64,000 nucleotides of DNA, from positions 930,001-994,000 of the forward strand of contig NHZP01000009.1 in NCBI GenBank assembly GCA_003313425.1, in the 5' to 3' direction. Each line of letters starts with the position of its first letter. Position 1 is the stretch's first letter. A program made the position numbers and the translations under genes. Under the pieces are notes generated by a model. The model was not told where the DNA came from. It ran no database searches and was given only the letters and a program-made list of their open reading frames with translations. Positions 23,012 to 34,761 of the stretch are shown here, one piece after another. This stretch comes from Pseudopyrenochaeta lycopersici (taxonomy: Eukaryota; Ascomycota; Dothideomycetes; Pleosporales; Pseudopyrenochaetaceae).

Positions 23012-25450
23012 TCAAATGGCGAATTTCGACCTCGCCCTCAACTTCGCACCATAATACCAGATTGCCCACATGCCAATCTATGTTACGTCAGTTCATTGAT
23101 TCAAGATTATGTTCGTCGATGTTCACTCACAATTCCCATGACGCTCAATCCACCAAGCAGACTGATGCCTTTCGCAACACCCAGGTCAATGTACATGGGT
23201 CGAGCGAAAAGGACAGCGCCGAACGCAAAAAGCGAACGGCAAAAATCATTGCCTGCAAAGAGAGATGCAGCATATTGGGGGTAGGACATTGGTACGTATG
23301 CTAGACGGCAGAGGTCAGAGACATGTGGCGCATATCCTGGACAAGGAACAATACGTACTGAAGATACACTGTAGCAGGATGAAGACGCTGGAAGCATAGA
23401 GGGTGATACCTATAATAGACACAATCCAATGGATAGAAGCCCGTGCTGTCCAACCTGATTCAACGTTAGCAAACTCTAGTCTCATCTTCAAGTGTCCTCT
23501 TCTATCCGAGCCAGCACCAGAATAATGGTGGAGTACTCACCAAAAATAAAAAGCCCAATCGGCGGCCCAAAGCTAGCAAAGATAGCTGGGACAAGTCGAT
23601 GTTCCTGAGCTCTCATGCCATTCTTCAGAATATCCGGGATAAGATACCATTTCAGGTAGGCGAAATGAATGCCCACAGCGATGAAGCATCCCACAATAAT
23701 ACACGTAAACACAATCGCCGTTTCGCCAACGTTGAAGCCATAGATGACTGGATATACAAGCGGGAAGACTTCGAAATACGAGTAGTAGATACCGTATGTG
23801 AGTGCGGTGTACAGATTGACGAATAGAATGGCAGGGTCTTTGATGCAGATTTCAATCGGCTTAATGATGGCGTCGACGATTATGGTGGAGAACTTTAGAC
23901 CCTCACGCTCAATCTCGGTTTGCGTACGGATATGCGCGTTTCCGGAAGCGGCGCGTAGACGAGCAGCGCGGTGGAGGAGGATGGTTGTGGGCTGGGTTTC
24001 GGGAAGGAAGAAGAAGAAGAGTAGGAATACCGGCGCTGCCATCCAGAGAATCTCCCATTGAGACCTGAAATATCAGCAGGTGTTTCGTGAGCAGTTTAAA
24101 ATATATGAGTATGCTTACCATCGCCAGTTCTCTGCATAGACGGAGAATCCAGAGAGCAGAGGCCCAATAGCTGGTGCAGCGAATGCCGCAACTACCCACA
24201 TGGCAAGTGGATATGGGATGTAGAGTAGTGAATACATATCCTACGGCATTTGTTAGCATCCATGACGTTCCACTTTTAAGAGCATTAAAATAGGAGGTTC
24301 ATACACCCATACTCGCCCCGCCATTCGCTAGACACGGGCTGCCAAAGAGTCCAAGCAAGAAGCGGAGAACAAGTAAACCGCCCAAATTATCCACAAGCGA
24401 TGTTGGAACCGCTAGGATGGTGAATAGCGCAAATGTCGTGATATACGGCACATTTCGACCGAATTGGGGTACTAAATTAGACTTGTCAGCCCAAGAAAAA
24501 GCCAAGTTGTGACAGTGGACTTGATTGATACGTACTTTCAGACATGGGCGCGAACAAAAGAGGACCAATTCCGTAGCCTGTGATAAAATTTGTTAGAAGC
24601 TGAAATATTTCGCTGTAGCATTATTAGACATACCCAACACATACAGCGCCAATCCAAGCGCAGCTTTAAAATGTCCCACGCCAAAGCGCTCCATGATCAA
24701 CAGCTGGCTAGAGACATAAATCGACGAACTGGCATACACGATGAACGTGTACAGATTGATCAGGAAGGCCGTCCAAGCTTTCTTCCCTTGGGACCTAGGG
24801 GGCGCAAGGGAAAACATCAGCCCTTGGTCTTAATCATAATTCCTCGACGGGAAGGTTTTCACTTACCAATTCTGCGGGTTCTCGGGGTCATCTAATGTAT
24901 ACCTATATGCAAACATACCTCGTTAGCCCTAACTTTTCTCATGTTTACCATTATTGCTGGTCACTCACCAATCAACCAATATCGTACCATCTGCTGTCTT
25001 GGTAGGTTGCACACGTAGACTTTTCGTTTTACTCTTCTGCAGCGCAAGCGCCGCTTCTGCTTCCAGTCTGCCCTCCGTCCAAGGAAGCGTCTGCGTGCGC
25101 TCCATGTGCGAGCCCACTGTTGCTATCCGGCGGAGCTCGCTAGGTGTGGAGGATTGAGAGGAGTGGCTTGATTCGGCTTTTGCGACTTCAGCAGGGATGG
25201 TAGCGACTTTCTCGAGATCAGTGGGATTAGAGTCGCTGATTCGTGATAAATCTGGGGCATCTGCTGTTGTGGAGATGTCCTGATCATCATTGTGCTGGTC
25301 GCCATGCTTGTGATGTTTGCCGCTCCCTGTTTCATAGAAGTTTGGGCAATGAAAATCTGGCTGCTCCTCTGGGTATAAAAAGACGCGATTGCTAGTAAAA
25401 TATCTCAAGAGCTGGCCAAACGGCGCATCTCGGACAAGATCTTTCAACAT
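23012..25450 (-). CDS. MFS multidrug efflux transporter, DHA1 (Flr1-like)
   Basis: Ten exons encode 621 residues: 25450-24969, 24902-24867, 24794-24634, 24577-24536, 24471-24305, 24240-24119, 24064-23541, 23454-23359, 23300-23131 and 23077-23012. All junctions keep frame, and introns are 53-86 nt. The N-terminus MLKDLVRDAPFGQLLR with a YPEEQPDF segment, then WYTLDDPENPQNWS before the first membrane helix, is characteristic of the Flr1/Caf5 group of plasma-membrane proton antiporters. The remaining chain gives about 12 hydrophobic helices, with the DHA1 motif around LRFLLGLFGSPCLANGGA and the late YPQYAASLFAGNDF segment. The cytosolic N-terminus is His/Asp/Ser-rich. Substrate unknown; azole or benzimidazole export is known for relatives. 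The promoter lies to the right, with several CCAAT boxes. Confidence 0.92.
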
Positions 25451-25495
25451 CCTTGCTCCTCGTTTCCGGTATTAAGTTAGTTCTCTAATAAACAA

Positions 25496-25524
25496 TATAG
25501 GGGTATAGGGGTATAGGGGTATAA
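25496..25524. repeat. Short tandem repeat, GGGTATAG x about 3
   Basis: Three head-to-tail copies of the 8-mer GGGTATAG, running into ATAATATATT. It lies 46-75 bp upstream of the MFS start codon, so within its 5' leader or core promoter. Confidence 0.8.
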
Positions 25525-25784
25525 TATATTCAACAAAACACAATAGTTGTAGACAATTTTCTTATCCGCCAACAAACGCCAGATCAAGCCCACTATAAAT
25601 GTCCTGAGAACACATCTACGTACTCCAGTATCACTCTCGGACGTAGCAGCGCAAGCAAACGCAAACCGATGACAAAGAGCTGCTCACCAATACATGTCCG
25701 CATTAGTCAACCCACCGAAACGCGACGTTGAACGAAGACCACGTCCAGACAATTTCCCTTACCCAGACAGTGCCGAGCGCTCTC

Positions 25785-26060
25785 CACGTGATTGGATACA
25801 TGTATTGCAGTTTGCCAATCGCAGGGCACGTAATTCAACATAGTTCTGTCTTATTTCACCAATAACGGAAAGCGGCCGTCTGATTGGACAGTTCTGAGTG
25901 GCTGCGGATCAGCCAACACATACCATGCAATGAGAGACCATCTGCCTCGACTTACCGCCTGCTTACGAAGAATGCTGTGATCGGTAGAGTGCATGCAGAT
26001 AAGTAATCTGAGAAAACGAGGAAGACTAATCAGACGTTCTTTGTGCTGGACGCAGCCAAT
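25785..26060. promoter_or_regulatory. Cluster of CCAAT boxes with one E-box
   Basis: CCAAT occurs four times in 276 bp, in both orientations (25791-25795 reverse, 25815-25819, 25883-25887 reverse, 26056-26060). The first abuts a CACGTG E-box at 25785-25790. CCAAT boxes bind the fungal CCAAT-binding (HAP) complex; CACGTG binds bHLH factors. The cluster is 340-610 bp upstream of the MFS start. Occupancy is inference. Confidence 0.4.
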
Positions 26061-26586
26061 CGGAGAGTTTGGATCAGCGCCCCTACCTCCGTCTCGCGCG
26101 TACATCTCTTATGGAAAACATGGACACAGGACAGAAGGGCATTATTGTCATGTTTTATTTTGACCGCTGATAAATTTCCGTCGACATTGTAGTGAGATCA
26201 CGCCTTCAATAGTGCTGACTATGACTCTTTTGATTATGTGATTTTACTCTTTAGCCCTAGAATCGGGACTCGAAAACCCTACTATATTTACATCATCAGC
26301 AAGCTACAGGATGCCGCCCAATCAACAGACCCGTGTAAACTCCATAGAATCATGAACACCATGCGAAAAACAAAAATGCTGGGATCGCTCACTAATGCCT
26401 CCCACTCGTCCAAACTGCCTCTTGAACATGCATCCCTTTCTACGGTCATACTTTGCCTCCGTTGCTTTCGGTGTCAAACACATTTTCTACTGAAAAAGGC
26501 CTTTTGATTCTCACTCCTCCCCTTTCCGCTAATATTTTTTTTGTCAAGGGGCTGAATGCCCTCATACTTCCAGCAGTTAACGATCT

Positions 26587-29500
26587 CTAATCGCTATCTG
26601 CTTGGGTGGCCTTCCTCGCTGAATACGCAGTCTTTGCGGTCTCTGTCAGGGCATCTAATTCGCCGCTCGTCTCGCACATACCCCTGAAGTCGCCACCGTC
26701 CTTTCTAATGAGGTCGTACGGGTCGCCAAATTCGATAACAGTGCCCTTGTCCAGCACCAACACCTTATCATAGTCGATAATTGTCTGCAGTCTGTGTGCG
26801 ATGGTGATGGTAGTATTCTTGATTAGACGGATCGTCTCCTGGATCTTGGCATCCGTCGCGTAATCAATTGATGCGGTGGCTTCATCCATCAAGAGAACTT
26901 TCGGCGATTTCAACAGCGCTCGCGCAAGACAGAGCAATTGACGTTGACCTTGGGAAAGATTGGACCCGGATTCCGAAACTGGAGAACTGAGGTTACGGAA
27001 TGGGTTCTTGTTATCGGCCTGCATTGCGGCTTCCGTAACCTCATCATCGGTCGCGGTTTGACCACTTGGCATGACCACGATGGTATCGTCTTGTGTCTCG
27101 CCTCGCTCCCAATCACGATTAGCAAGAATAGACCCAGGATTCACAGTAGATGCAGAGTAGCTAGCGTTCACATCGGCTGTAACTGCACCAGTGGTGGGGT
27201 TGGGGATTTCGATTGCTCTTGGTGGTGTAGCGGACTCTGAGGGTGTACCGGTGCCGGATGTCGGCTGGGATGTTGATGAGATGAGATGGACTTCACGAAG
27301 GGCAGTGAAGATTTCTTCGTCGGTGAAGAGAGAGAACGGGTCGAGATTGCTGCGAATTGTGCCTGTGAATAGGGTGGGGTCTAAGGATCATTAGTGCGTG
27401 CTTGGATAGTCAAATGTGATGAACAGAAATGCTTACCTTGCGGTACCATGACGATATTCTCCCGCAGATCTTGCAGACCGATCAGACCGATATCAACATC
27501 GTCAACGAGAATCTTGCCCTGCTCCGCTTCCAGCGCTCGGAACAATGCAAGTGCCATAGAACTCTTGCCCGCACCAGTCCTGCCAACGACACCAACCTTC
27601 TCACCCGGAAGGATTTTGAAAGTCACTTGCTTCAGCACGAGATCAAAGTCTGTCCTATATCGTGTGCTGTAGCCAATGAACTCCACTGAACCCTTGCTTG
27701 GCCAGTTGGACGGAGGCCTATTCTCGGGGATGACAGAAGGTGCCTCTTGATCTACGTCCAGGTACTCCTTAACACGCTCGACGGAGTTCATATTCTGCTC
27801 ATTCGCAGAATACAACCTTACGAACCACAATACATTCTCTGTGAATGTAACGGCGTATGTGAGGGCAAGACCGGCGGCACCTGCATCGATGCGTCCTACA
27901 CTGAGAACAACGAAAGTGCCCGCGAAGAATGCAACCATCGCACCAACGACATCTACTCGGAATGCAAGCCACCTGTTGGCAGCCCAAAGATAGATAAACG
28001 GCCGATGTTGAGTGTTGATTTTAGTCAAGTTCTCGCGGATGAATCGTCTTTCGTCACCGTATGCGCGAATCGTTGTCATGCCTGAAAGTGTCTCTCCGAA
28101 CTGCTGATATAGCGGGCTTCGATGGACTGATTCAAGACGCTTGAGATCACGAGAGGAGTTGATGTAGAAACGGCCGATGATGAAGTAAAGCACCGAGATG
28201 ACAGATGCGGCAATCAAAAAGCCTGGCGTAATGAACGATATGAGGACAACAATGGTGATAATAGAAGCCAAGCAATGGACGACACCTATGGCGACTGGCG
28301 CTACTTCTTGATCGACAGATTCGATGTCCTTGGAGAACCTGTTCATTAGCTGACCAAGGGGAGTTTGGTCAAAGAATCTGAACTTAGCGTGCGTCACCTT
28401 CTGGATCAAGCGTTCATGCACGCGTTTAGATGCAGCAAGAGAGCCACCGAATAGGAAACCTTCTCGAACAAAGGTAATGAACATGAATATCAGTCCGAGG
28501 ACAGCATAGACGCCGAGGAAATACGCGGAGTCGACGTCGTCATTCCCGTTGTGGAAACTTGTTTGCATGGCGTTGTATGAATACACCGTCTCTTTTGGTT
28601 GATTGAAGAAGGGGATATTCCAACTGCAGGTTGCACTGCTCATACAAGTTCCCATTCCATTCAACGTAGGAGCGTGTGTGATGGGTGAACGATTGTGATG
28701 GCCCATAACCGCATAGCCTTTGTCTGCGTACGCGTTCGCCCATGTTCGAATCCACAAGTTTGTAGACACAGAAGATATCTGCGCGGCCACAAAGGCGATG
28801 GTAGCACCTATCCAATAGTACCAAGGACCCATAGCCTTGAGGTACATGAGGATGATGTCCAACTTGACACCTCCCTCCGCTTTCGTCTCTTCTTGACTGT
28901 TGCTAGCTGGCGTTTTCTTCTTTTGATCTTTCGCGCTGTCTAGGTTGCCGTTTGCAGATCCATTGGCATGGCCGGCGTCACCCAGTGCTTCCTCACCCGA
29001 GGCTACTCGAGAGGGAGCCTTTGATGCTCCTCGTGATGCAGGCCGGGATTTCGTGAGATCTTCCGTGAGCTTACCAGAACTGATGACTTCAGACGCTGTA
29101 CCTTGCGCAACCACTTTTCCGTTCTCGAGAACAACGGCAAACTCAGCGTGGGGCAGACACAGGCTGACATTGTGGGTGACGAGGATGCAAGTACGGTTGA
29201 CCATGAGTTGGCCGTAAAGAGCATAGTCGAAGATCCATTTGGCAGTATGCGAGTCAACAGCACTCAAAACATCGTCCAGCAACACGTGGCGCGCTTTCGA
29301 GTATAGCGCACGAGCGAGAGAAATGCGTTGTTTTTGACCACCAGAGAGGGCCACGCCCTTCTCGCCCACTATCGTCTCGTCACCTGCATCGAGAATCTCA
29401 AGATCACGCTTCAGTGAACAAGCGACGATAACCTCCTCGTATCGGTTCTGATCCCAATCACTCGCGAACACAATATTGTCCTTGACAGTACCGTTCACCA

Positions 29501-31986
29501 GCCATGCTTGTTGAGCGCAGTAAGCGACGCTATCCGTAAGTCCTGTTTCTGGGTCTGGTTTAAGGTCTTCGCGGCTAACACCTCCTGGTAGATACACATC
29601 ACCCTTGAGCTTTGTCATCTCTCCTAGAAGCCCCATGAGCAGCGAGGTTTTTCCAGATCCAGTTGGGCCGACCACGACGTTGAGTTTTCCTACATGGAAC
29701 TTCAAATTAAGATCCATAAGTTTGAAGGCATCTGCAGCTGTCTTGTCAGTCATATCTTTCCCACCCCAGCTGAATGTTCCATTTTCAAATCCGATGATCG
29801 GCTGGTCGTCTTCATCCTTCTTGCGCGATATTAGCTGAGCGTACTTGTCCGTCTCGGGCTCATTAAGGTATTCTTCGATACGATCAACCGATACTTTCGA
29901 CTCTTGGACGTGCGCAATCATATCAGCGAGCTGATCCAGCGGAATCCGGAGAATCTGGAACAGTGATAAAGCGGTAAAAGCAACGGACGGAATTAGAGCC
30001 TTGTGTTCAACGTTGGTGTACACCAGGAAGGATAGGAACGTAATCAATACAGGGGAGCCGGACCAGATAGTAGCCGCAACGGCCCAGAGGATGTATCTCT
30101 GTCGTAAGTGCTTTAACTCCACATGCCGCTTCTCGCTCACGAGGCCAATAAAGCGCTGTTCCCATGCAAAGAACTTGATGATTCGGATATTGGTGAGGAC
30201 TTCATTTGTAGTATGGATCCGAGCATCGGTAGCAGCGAGGATGAGTTTCTGGATCTTGGCAAACTGTCGTGCAACGTACATGTTGATTGGGAGCAGGACA
30301 ACCATCATGCCAATGCCTGCGATTGAGCTGTACCCGAGAATGCGGTAGAGGAGGTAGATGGCGACAACTACCTGAACTGGGGTATTCGCCCACAGGAAGT
30401 GTAAGTAAGCACAGATTTCGCTAACCTTGAATGCGTCAACAGCCATCAAATTGATGATTGCGCCGGTGGTAACTTGGGCTTCGGCGTCGGGCTTCGGCGC
30501 CTCTTCCTGCTTCGGGCTCTCGGTAGCCTTCTTCTTCTTCCTGCCAAAAGTCATCATGCGTTTGAGTCCTTTCGGCTCGTCGTCTTTGTCTTTCTTCTTC
30601 TCTTCGCCGAGGACCTTATCCGTTCCTGCCGCAGCTCTTCGCTTGAGTGCTTTTGCATAGATCTCGCCGATGATAACAGCGCGCAAGCGAATGCAAATCT
30701 TTCGGCCAATCCAAAGCGCCTGCCCGTCTGCAAGTGCAGAAAGACTGCCAGAGATGAAAAGGAGGATAACGTAGAACCATGCAGCGTTCACCGGGGTGAG
30801 CTCTGGCGTTTCAACATACTCCAGGATGGCCTTCAGGAGCAACGTAGGAGCGAAGGTAAGGAATCCGGAGATAGCTGCCCAGCCAGCTTGAATCAAGAGA
30901 CCGCGCTTGAAGTGCTTCAGAAGATGGAGAGCCAGGCTTGAAGTTTTCTTGACTTGTCGATAATTGGTGATGACAGCTGCAGCCTTGTCCTTGGGCGCCA
31001 AATTCCAAACATCAGACAGCTCGTAGGTCTTCTTATACCCTGTCCAGACGATGGGATCGACCCAGCTGAAAGTTGCGAGCGAGAAAACACTAGCAGTAGT
31101 TTCCCTAGCTGGAGCAATGTCCCCTTCGTACTCCAATTCCACCGTCTTGTTACCTTTCCTAGAGCACAACGAGATGAGGAAGAGTAGCGAAACGAGGGCG
31201 AAGTCGCTGATCATCAGCTTTTGGTGGACGTTTGATCGCGGATGGATAATAGCCGACCTAAAGAGAAGGACCGTGAAAAGCCATTGAAAGCCATAGATAA
31301 AGGCAGTGTGATACCACAGTTTCGGGAAAGAGAACTTGCTGGTACTCGAGAATAGCAGCCGTAGCGAAGCCAGGGCGGCGATGTATGTCCATACAGCGAC
31401 GCTGGCGATAGCTGCACTTCGTCCATGCTTTCCCCATGCGTTTGTCATAAACACAGCGACATGTATACCCAGCTGCGCCAATACAGCAGCCTCCTCCAGC
31501 ACCACGACTGTAACTTGACCGCGGGGTTTGTCTACGGCGACTGTGGAATGCTGGCTTAGGGTGGGATGCAGCGCGAGGTGGTCGTTGCGGTCGAAGTCAT
31601 CTTCCGAATCGCTATCGGTGGCGTCGCCATCATAGTGCGGGCGTTGAGATGAAGGATCATTCCGCTGGTCCCTTAACTTGCTGTATGTGTGGTAGGATGA
31701 GCGTGCAGTGGCGCCAAAGTAGAGCTGTGTAAGCAAGTAAACAGCGGACAATCCGCATACAACGAGAGGGAATATCGTCTGGAGATAGCTATGATAAGAT
31801 TAGTTTAACTATTCAAGTAAACTATCGATGCGCTCATGCGATAAGATGTTACTGCGACTTCGTCCTATAGCCTTCGAGCAGAAAATAGTGGCCGGGCAGT
31901 GTGGCCAGGAAATATACGTACTCTTGCTCAAAACACCGCGAAAAGTCATCGCTGCGCCAGATGGGGCCTTTGCAATGAGCAAACAT
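26587..31986 (-). CDS. ABC transporter, ABCC/MRP family (Ybt1-like)
   Basis: Three exons, 31986-31922, 31788-27437 and 27380-26587, encode 1736 residues. The short first exon, recovered across a 133-nt intron (donor GTACGT, acceptor ATCATAG), gives the family-like start MFAHCKGPIWRSDDFSRCF with a CACC context. An N-terminal membrane domain is followed by two transmembrane-domain/NBD halves. NBD1 has GPTGSGKTS, LSGGQ and HVLLDDVLSAVD, with Asp in place of the catalytic Glu, as in other MRPs. NBD2 has GRTGAGKSS, LSQGQ and VLLMDEATASID. A linker of about 90 residues lies between the halves, and NBD2 has an inserted low-complexity stretch of about 80 residues before its signature. Relatives (Ybt1, Bpt1, Vmr1) work at the vacuole on bile acids, glutathione conjugates or pigments. 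Substrate and location here are inferred. Confidence 0.94.
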
Positions 31987-33760
31987 GGTGCCGCGACTGT
32001 CCAATGCCCCGCGTGGTGGTGATGTTCAACAACGCCCAGCACACTCGTTATTGGCGATTGGAGTATCGCATTGGGGAAGCTCGGACAGCGCGCGCTCGAG
32101 GAAGGAACTTTTCTTGCTGACTGAGCCGAAGGCAAAATAAGCGCGATTCAAAGTCCCTGCTTCTGTAATTATACGGGGATCGCTGCCTCGTGGCAGACAA
32201 GATGCTCGCACTTTTGCCTTAGTGGAGCGCAAGAGCCTTCTCCCGCACTGACTGATGTTCACGCGCTTGGGCGGTTCAACGGCCGAAGAGTGATGTAATT
32301 TCGAAGAAAGAGTTCCGAGGCGCCACCGACTTATGCACGTCCCACCATCTGATAAGATTGTGCAACACCGCGGCAGGGCACGTCTTGGGGCAGAGTCTGA
32401 AGACGGGATTTGATGGTATTTGAGGGTGTCGAGGTAACCTCGAGATAGTCTTAAGGATAGGGCCGAACCCCGAACCGTTCGCGATCTGCTTGCAAGGATC
32501 CACTCAACGCTCACCGCTTTGGCTCACGGGCCGTTCGCTTTCGGCCAGAGTCGTGCAGACGCGGTGCACGAGCAGTGCATGCAGCACAAGACGAGAGAAT
32601 CGGGGCGATTGCGCTGTTGGTGCTATACTACCAGTCGGGTGCTCCTGGTGCACACTTGCTCTGGCAGATGTGATAGGCGCCATGTTTTGACTCACAACCT
32701 CAACCCCAGTCCCGCTCTAGTGCTCGTATATCTCGTACCCTAGAAACATTCGAAGCACCATCCAATGGCCCTGACTATTGCCAAACGCTTCCCTCGCTAA
32801 CGACAGATCTGGGGCAAGCGCCCGTCCAGCAAGCCGCCCTTTTAGCATCTCGATGATGGATTATTACGTGCAGCAAGCCCTTTTTCCTCATATTGAGTCG
32901 AAGTGAGCATTGGTGCAGGAAACCCTTCTGATTCGTCTCAGCTTGCATTCGAACTGTCTTGCAATCGAAACTCGGCAATCGCCCACCTGCTCGGAGATAT
33001 TCATCTGGGATGTCATTTCCGACCAACTGCTTGGGACAAGAGCGCCCCGCGGACTTCCGCGCGGCTTCAGGCATGCCTCGCGTCACATCAGATGCTGTGC
33101 CCCTCCGGCCTGTCATACCATTCCGATTGCCAACACGCTATTGACATGAGGTGTCCTCATTTCTTGCACGATTTGCACGACTCGCTACGTGAGGCTGCAG
33201 ATTGCACTGCATGCGCCACTGGGACAACCCCTGCTCCGGGGAAGACGCCCTCAATATACGTATTGGTGCTGGTCACAGCAACAACCCCAGCATTTGTTTA
33301 GGCCCTGCCCACATATGCATGCACCCCAAGTAACTTTTGCAGGCCGCCTGCACATACTCAAGGATCTGTCCACTTGTAGCTCAATACGCAGGACTTATTC
33401 GAAGCTATTGGCCTTGTGTTCCAAAAAAAAGAAAGGTTTACAACACGGTCAGACGATACATCTGTAGATGGCCAAATCGTGAAGACTTCAATGCCTACAA
33501 TAGATGTACTACTGTAACCTCATGCTAAATTCTTTTTGGGCACTACAATCGTGATTTGTAGCCTTGACCTCGACACTGATTCTTCATTGAAGCTGAGAAT
33601 ATGCCTGTAGAGATTCTGGGTGTGAGAAAGCAGGCAACCGTCCAAGCCCTGAGCTTTTCTCGACGTCATATCAGGCACTCAAGGGCTACAGTTGACTCAA
33701 AGTCGGATGCTTGGATTCGTTCTTGATATATATAGTGCCTAACAAAAGAAAAGACGCAGT
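31987..33760. other. Intergenic region ABC gene / NDUFA12
   Basis: 1.8 kb containing the ABC promoter and the NDUFA12 3' end. Several overlapping frames of up to 162 codons occur on both strands at 32.0-33.3 kb because stop codons are sparse. None has a domain, a signal or a convincing extension by splicing. Confidence 0.5.
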
Positions 33761-34573
33761 CTACTGTCGTGCCTTCACCACTGGCGTCCAAGCAGAGTAC
33801 TTGTTCTTCACTCTATTGATTGTCAGCGTGTCCATGTCAAAATTTGATTGTTGCACGTACGTGCTGTAGGGCTTGTATCCCGATCGACTCCAAGTGAGCG
33901 TGGGCCTATGCTCCTTAGGCTCCCAGACGCGAACCTGGCGCTGCAGGAGCTTGTCCTCCGATGGTGGCTTGTCGACCATGTATGACATCCATGCGTGCCT
34001 GCGACTAGGGTCAGATGCCAACTCGAGAATAGAAAGACAACCCTGAGGTGGGTAATGGGGCTTCATACCACCCGGGTTCAATCTGAGAACTGTGAAGAGT
34101 CAGCCTTGGTTTAATCTTTGTATTTGGAGGTGACCAACGGGTCGAATTCATGGTCCTTGTAGTCTACCCAGCGTGTTCTGACTGTGGACGGGTCAACCAT
34201 CTCCCATACAAATAATAGTATGCATCCAGCTTACGGGGAAGCTCCTCTGCCAAGTTCTCGAAGTACTTGTTGCCGTACTTGTCCATGGCAATGAAAGTGC
34301 CGGCTTTGGTGTCACCTACGCCGTGTCAGCACCCGCGTTCCCAACAAGTACCCCAGATGAGCATACCGATATGCTATATGCGCGAGTGAACTCGGTCAGT
34401 CATGGTTGCGAGCGGTGGTGGAATCGCGGGGACGGATGCGTACCTGCATCTGGTGGCCATATTCCTGCGTAGAAAGGTCAATTAGCGCTGCAGAGTCAAT
34501 GGAAGCTGTGGATAATATTCACCTTCAAGCCAATCCTGCGCAAGTTGCGCAAAGTCCTCATAAGGGTCGACAT
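33761..34573 (-). CDS. NADH:ubiquinone oxidoreductase (complex I) subunit NDUFA12 / B17.2-like
   Basis: Eight exons encode only 137 residues: 34573-34523, 34464-34444, 34373-34367, 34315-34235, 34181-34139, 34089-34069, 33998-33861 and 33812-33761. The reconstructed chain reads through the family's conserved blocks: RTLRNLRRIG, then HIGDTKAGTFIAMDKYGNKYFE, RTRWVDYKDHEFDPSQIEPGWHAWM and DKPPSEDKL. WEPKEHRPTLT and YKPYST close the series. This accessory subunit sits on the matrix arm of complex I in the inner mitochondrial membrane. Exon 3 is a 7-nt microexon (34367-34373), and exons 2 and 6 are 21 nt each. Seven introns of 48-70 nt interrupt 414 coding bases. One donor is the unusual GTTGGT. 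It is divergent from pgs1, with 188 bp between starts. Confidence 0.93.
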
Positions 34574-34761
34574 GGCGGCGGTGTCTGCTTGGACAGTTGT
34601 GATGTTCGGATGTTGCAGCTCTCGATAGACGATGCCAAGCTTTCAGAACGCGCCTTCCCAGTTCTGCCCTAGTCGGCCAACATCCCTGTCATCCGAAGAG
34701 CATCAAAACTTCAGGAGCTTGTACGCATACAACCATTTCCCGCACAATCACATCAATCGGT
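34574..34761. promoter_or_regulatory. Short bidirectional promoter, NDUFA12 / pgs1
   Basis: Only 188 bp separate the start codons of two mitochondrial genes, so regulatory sequence must be shared. No obvious TATA box in either direction. Confidence 0.6.

Larger units (their letters stand above)
25451..26586. other. Intergenic region MFS / ABC genes
   Basis: 1136 bp between two minus-strand genes, containing the MFS promoter and the ABC 3' end. I annotate a short tandem repeat and a CCAAT-box cluster in it separately. No convincing gene. Confidence 0.55.

Noticed and set aside
16854..32000. NLR, CorA-like, MFS and ABC genes as a secondary-metabolite cluster
   Set aside because: No polyketide synthase, peptide synthetase, terpene synthase, tailoring enzyme or pathway transcription factor is present; two transporters alone do not make a cluster.
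32026..33301. Several overlapping frames of 100-160 codons on both strands
   Set aside because: Stop-poor, G+C-rich intergenic DNA; frames overlap in different phases, with no domain, signal or splice continuity.
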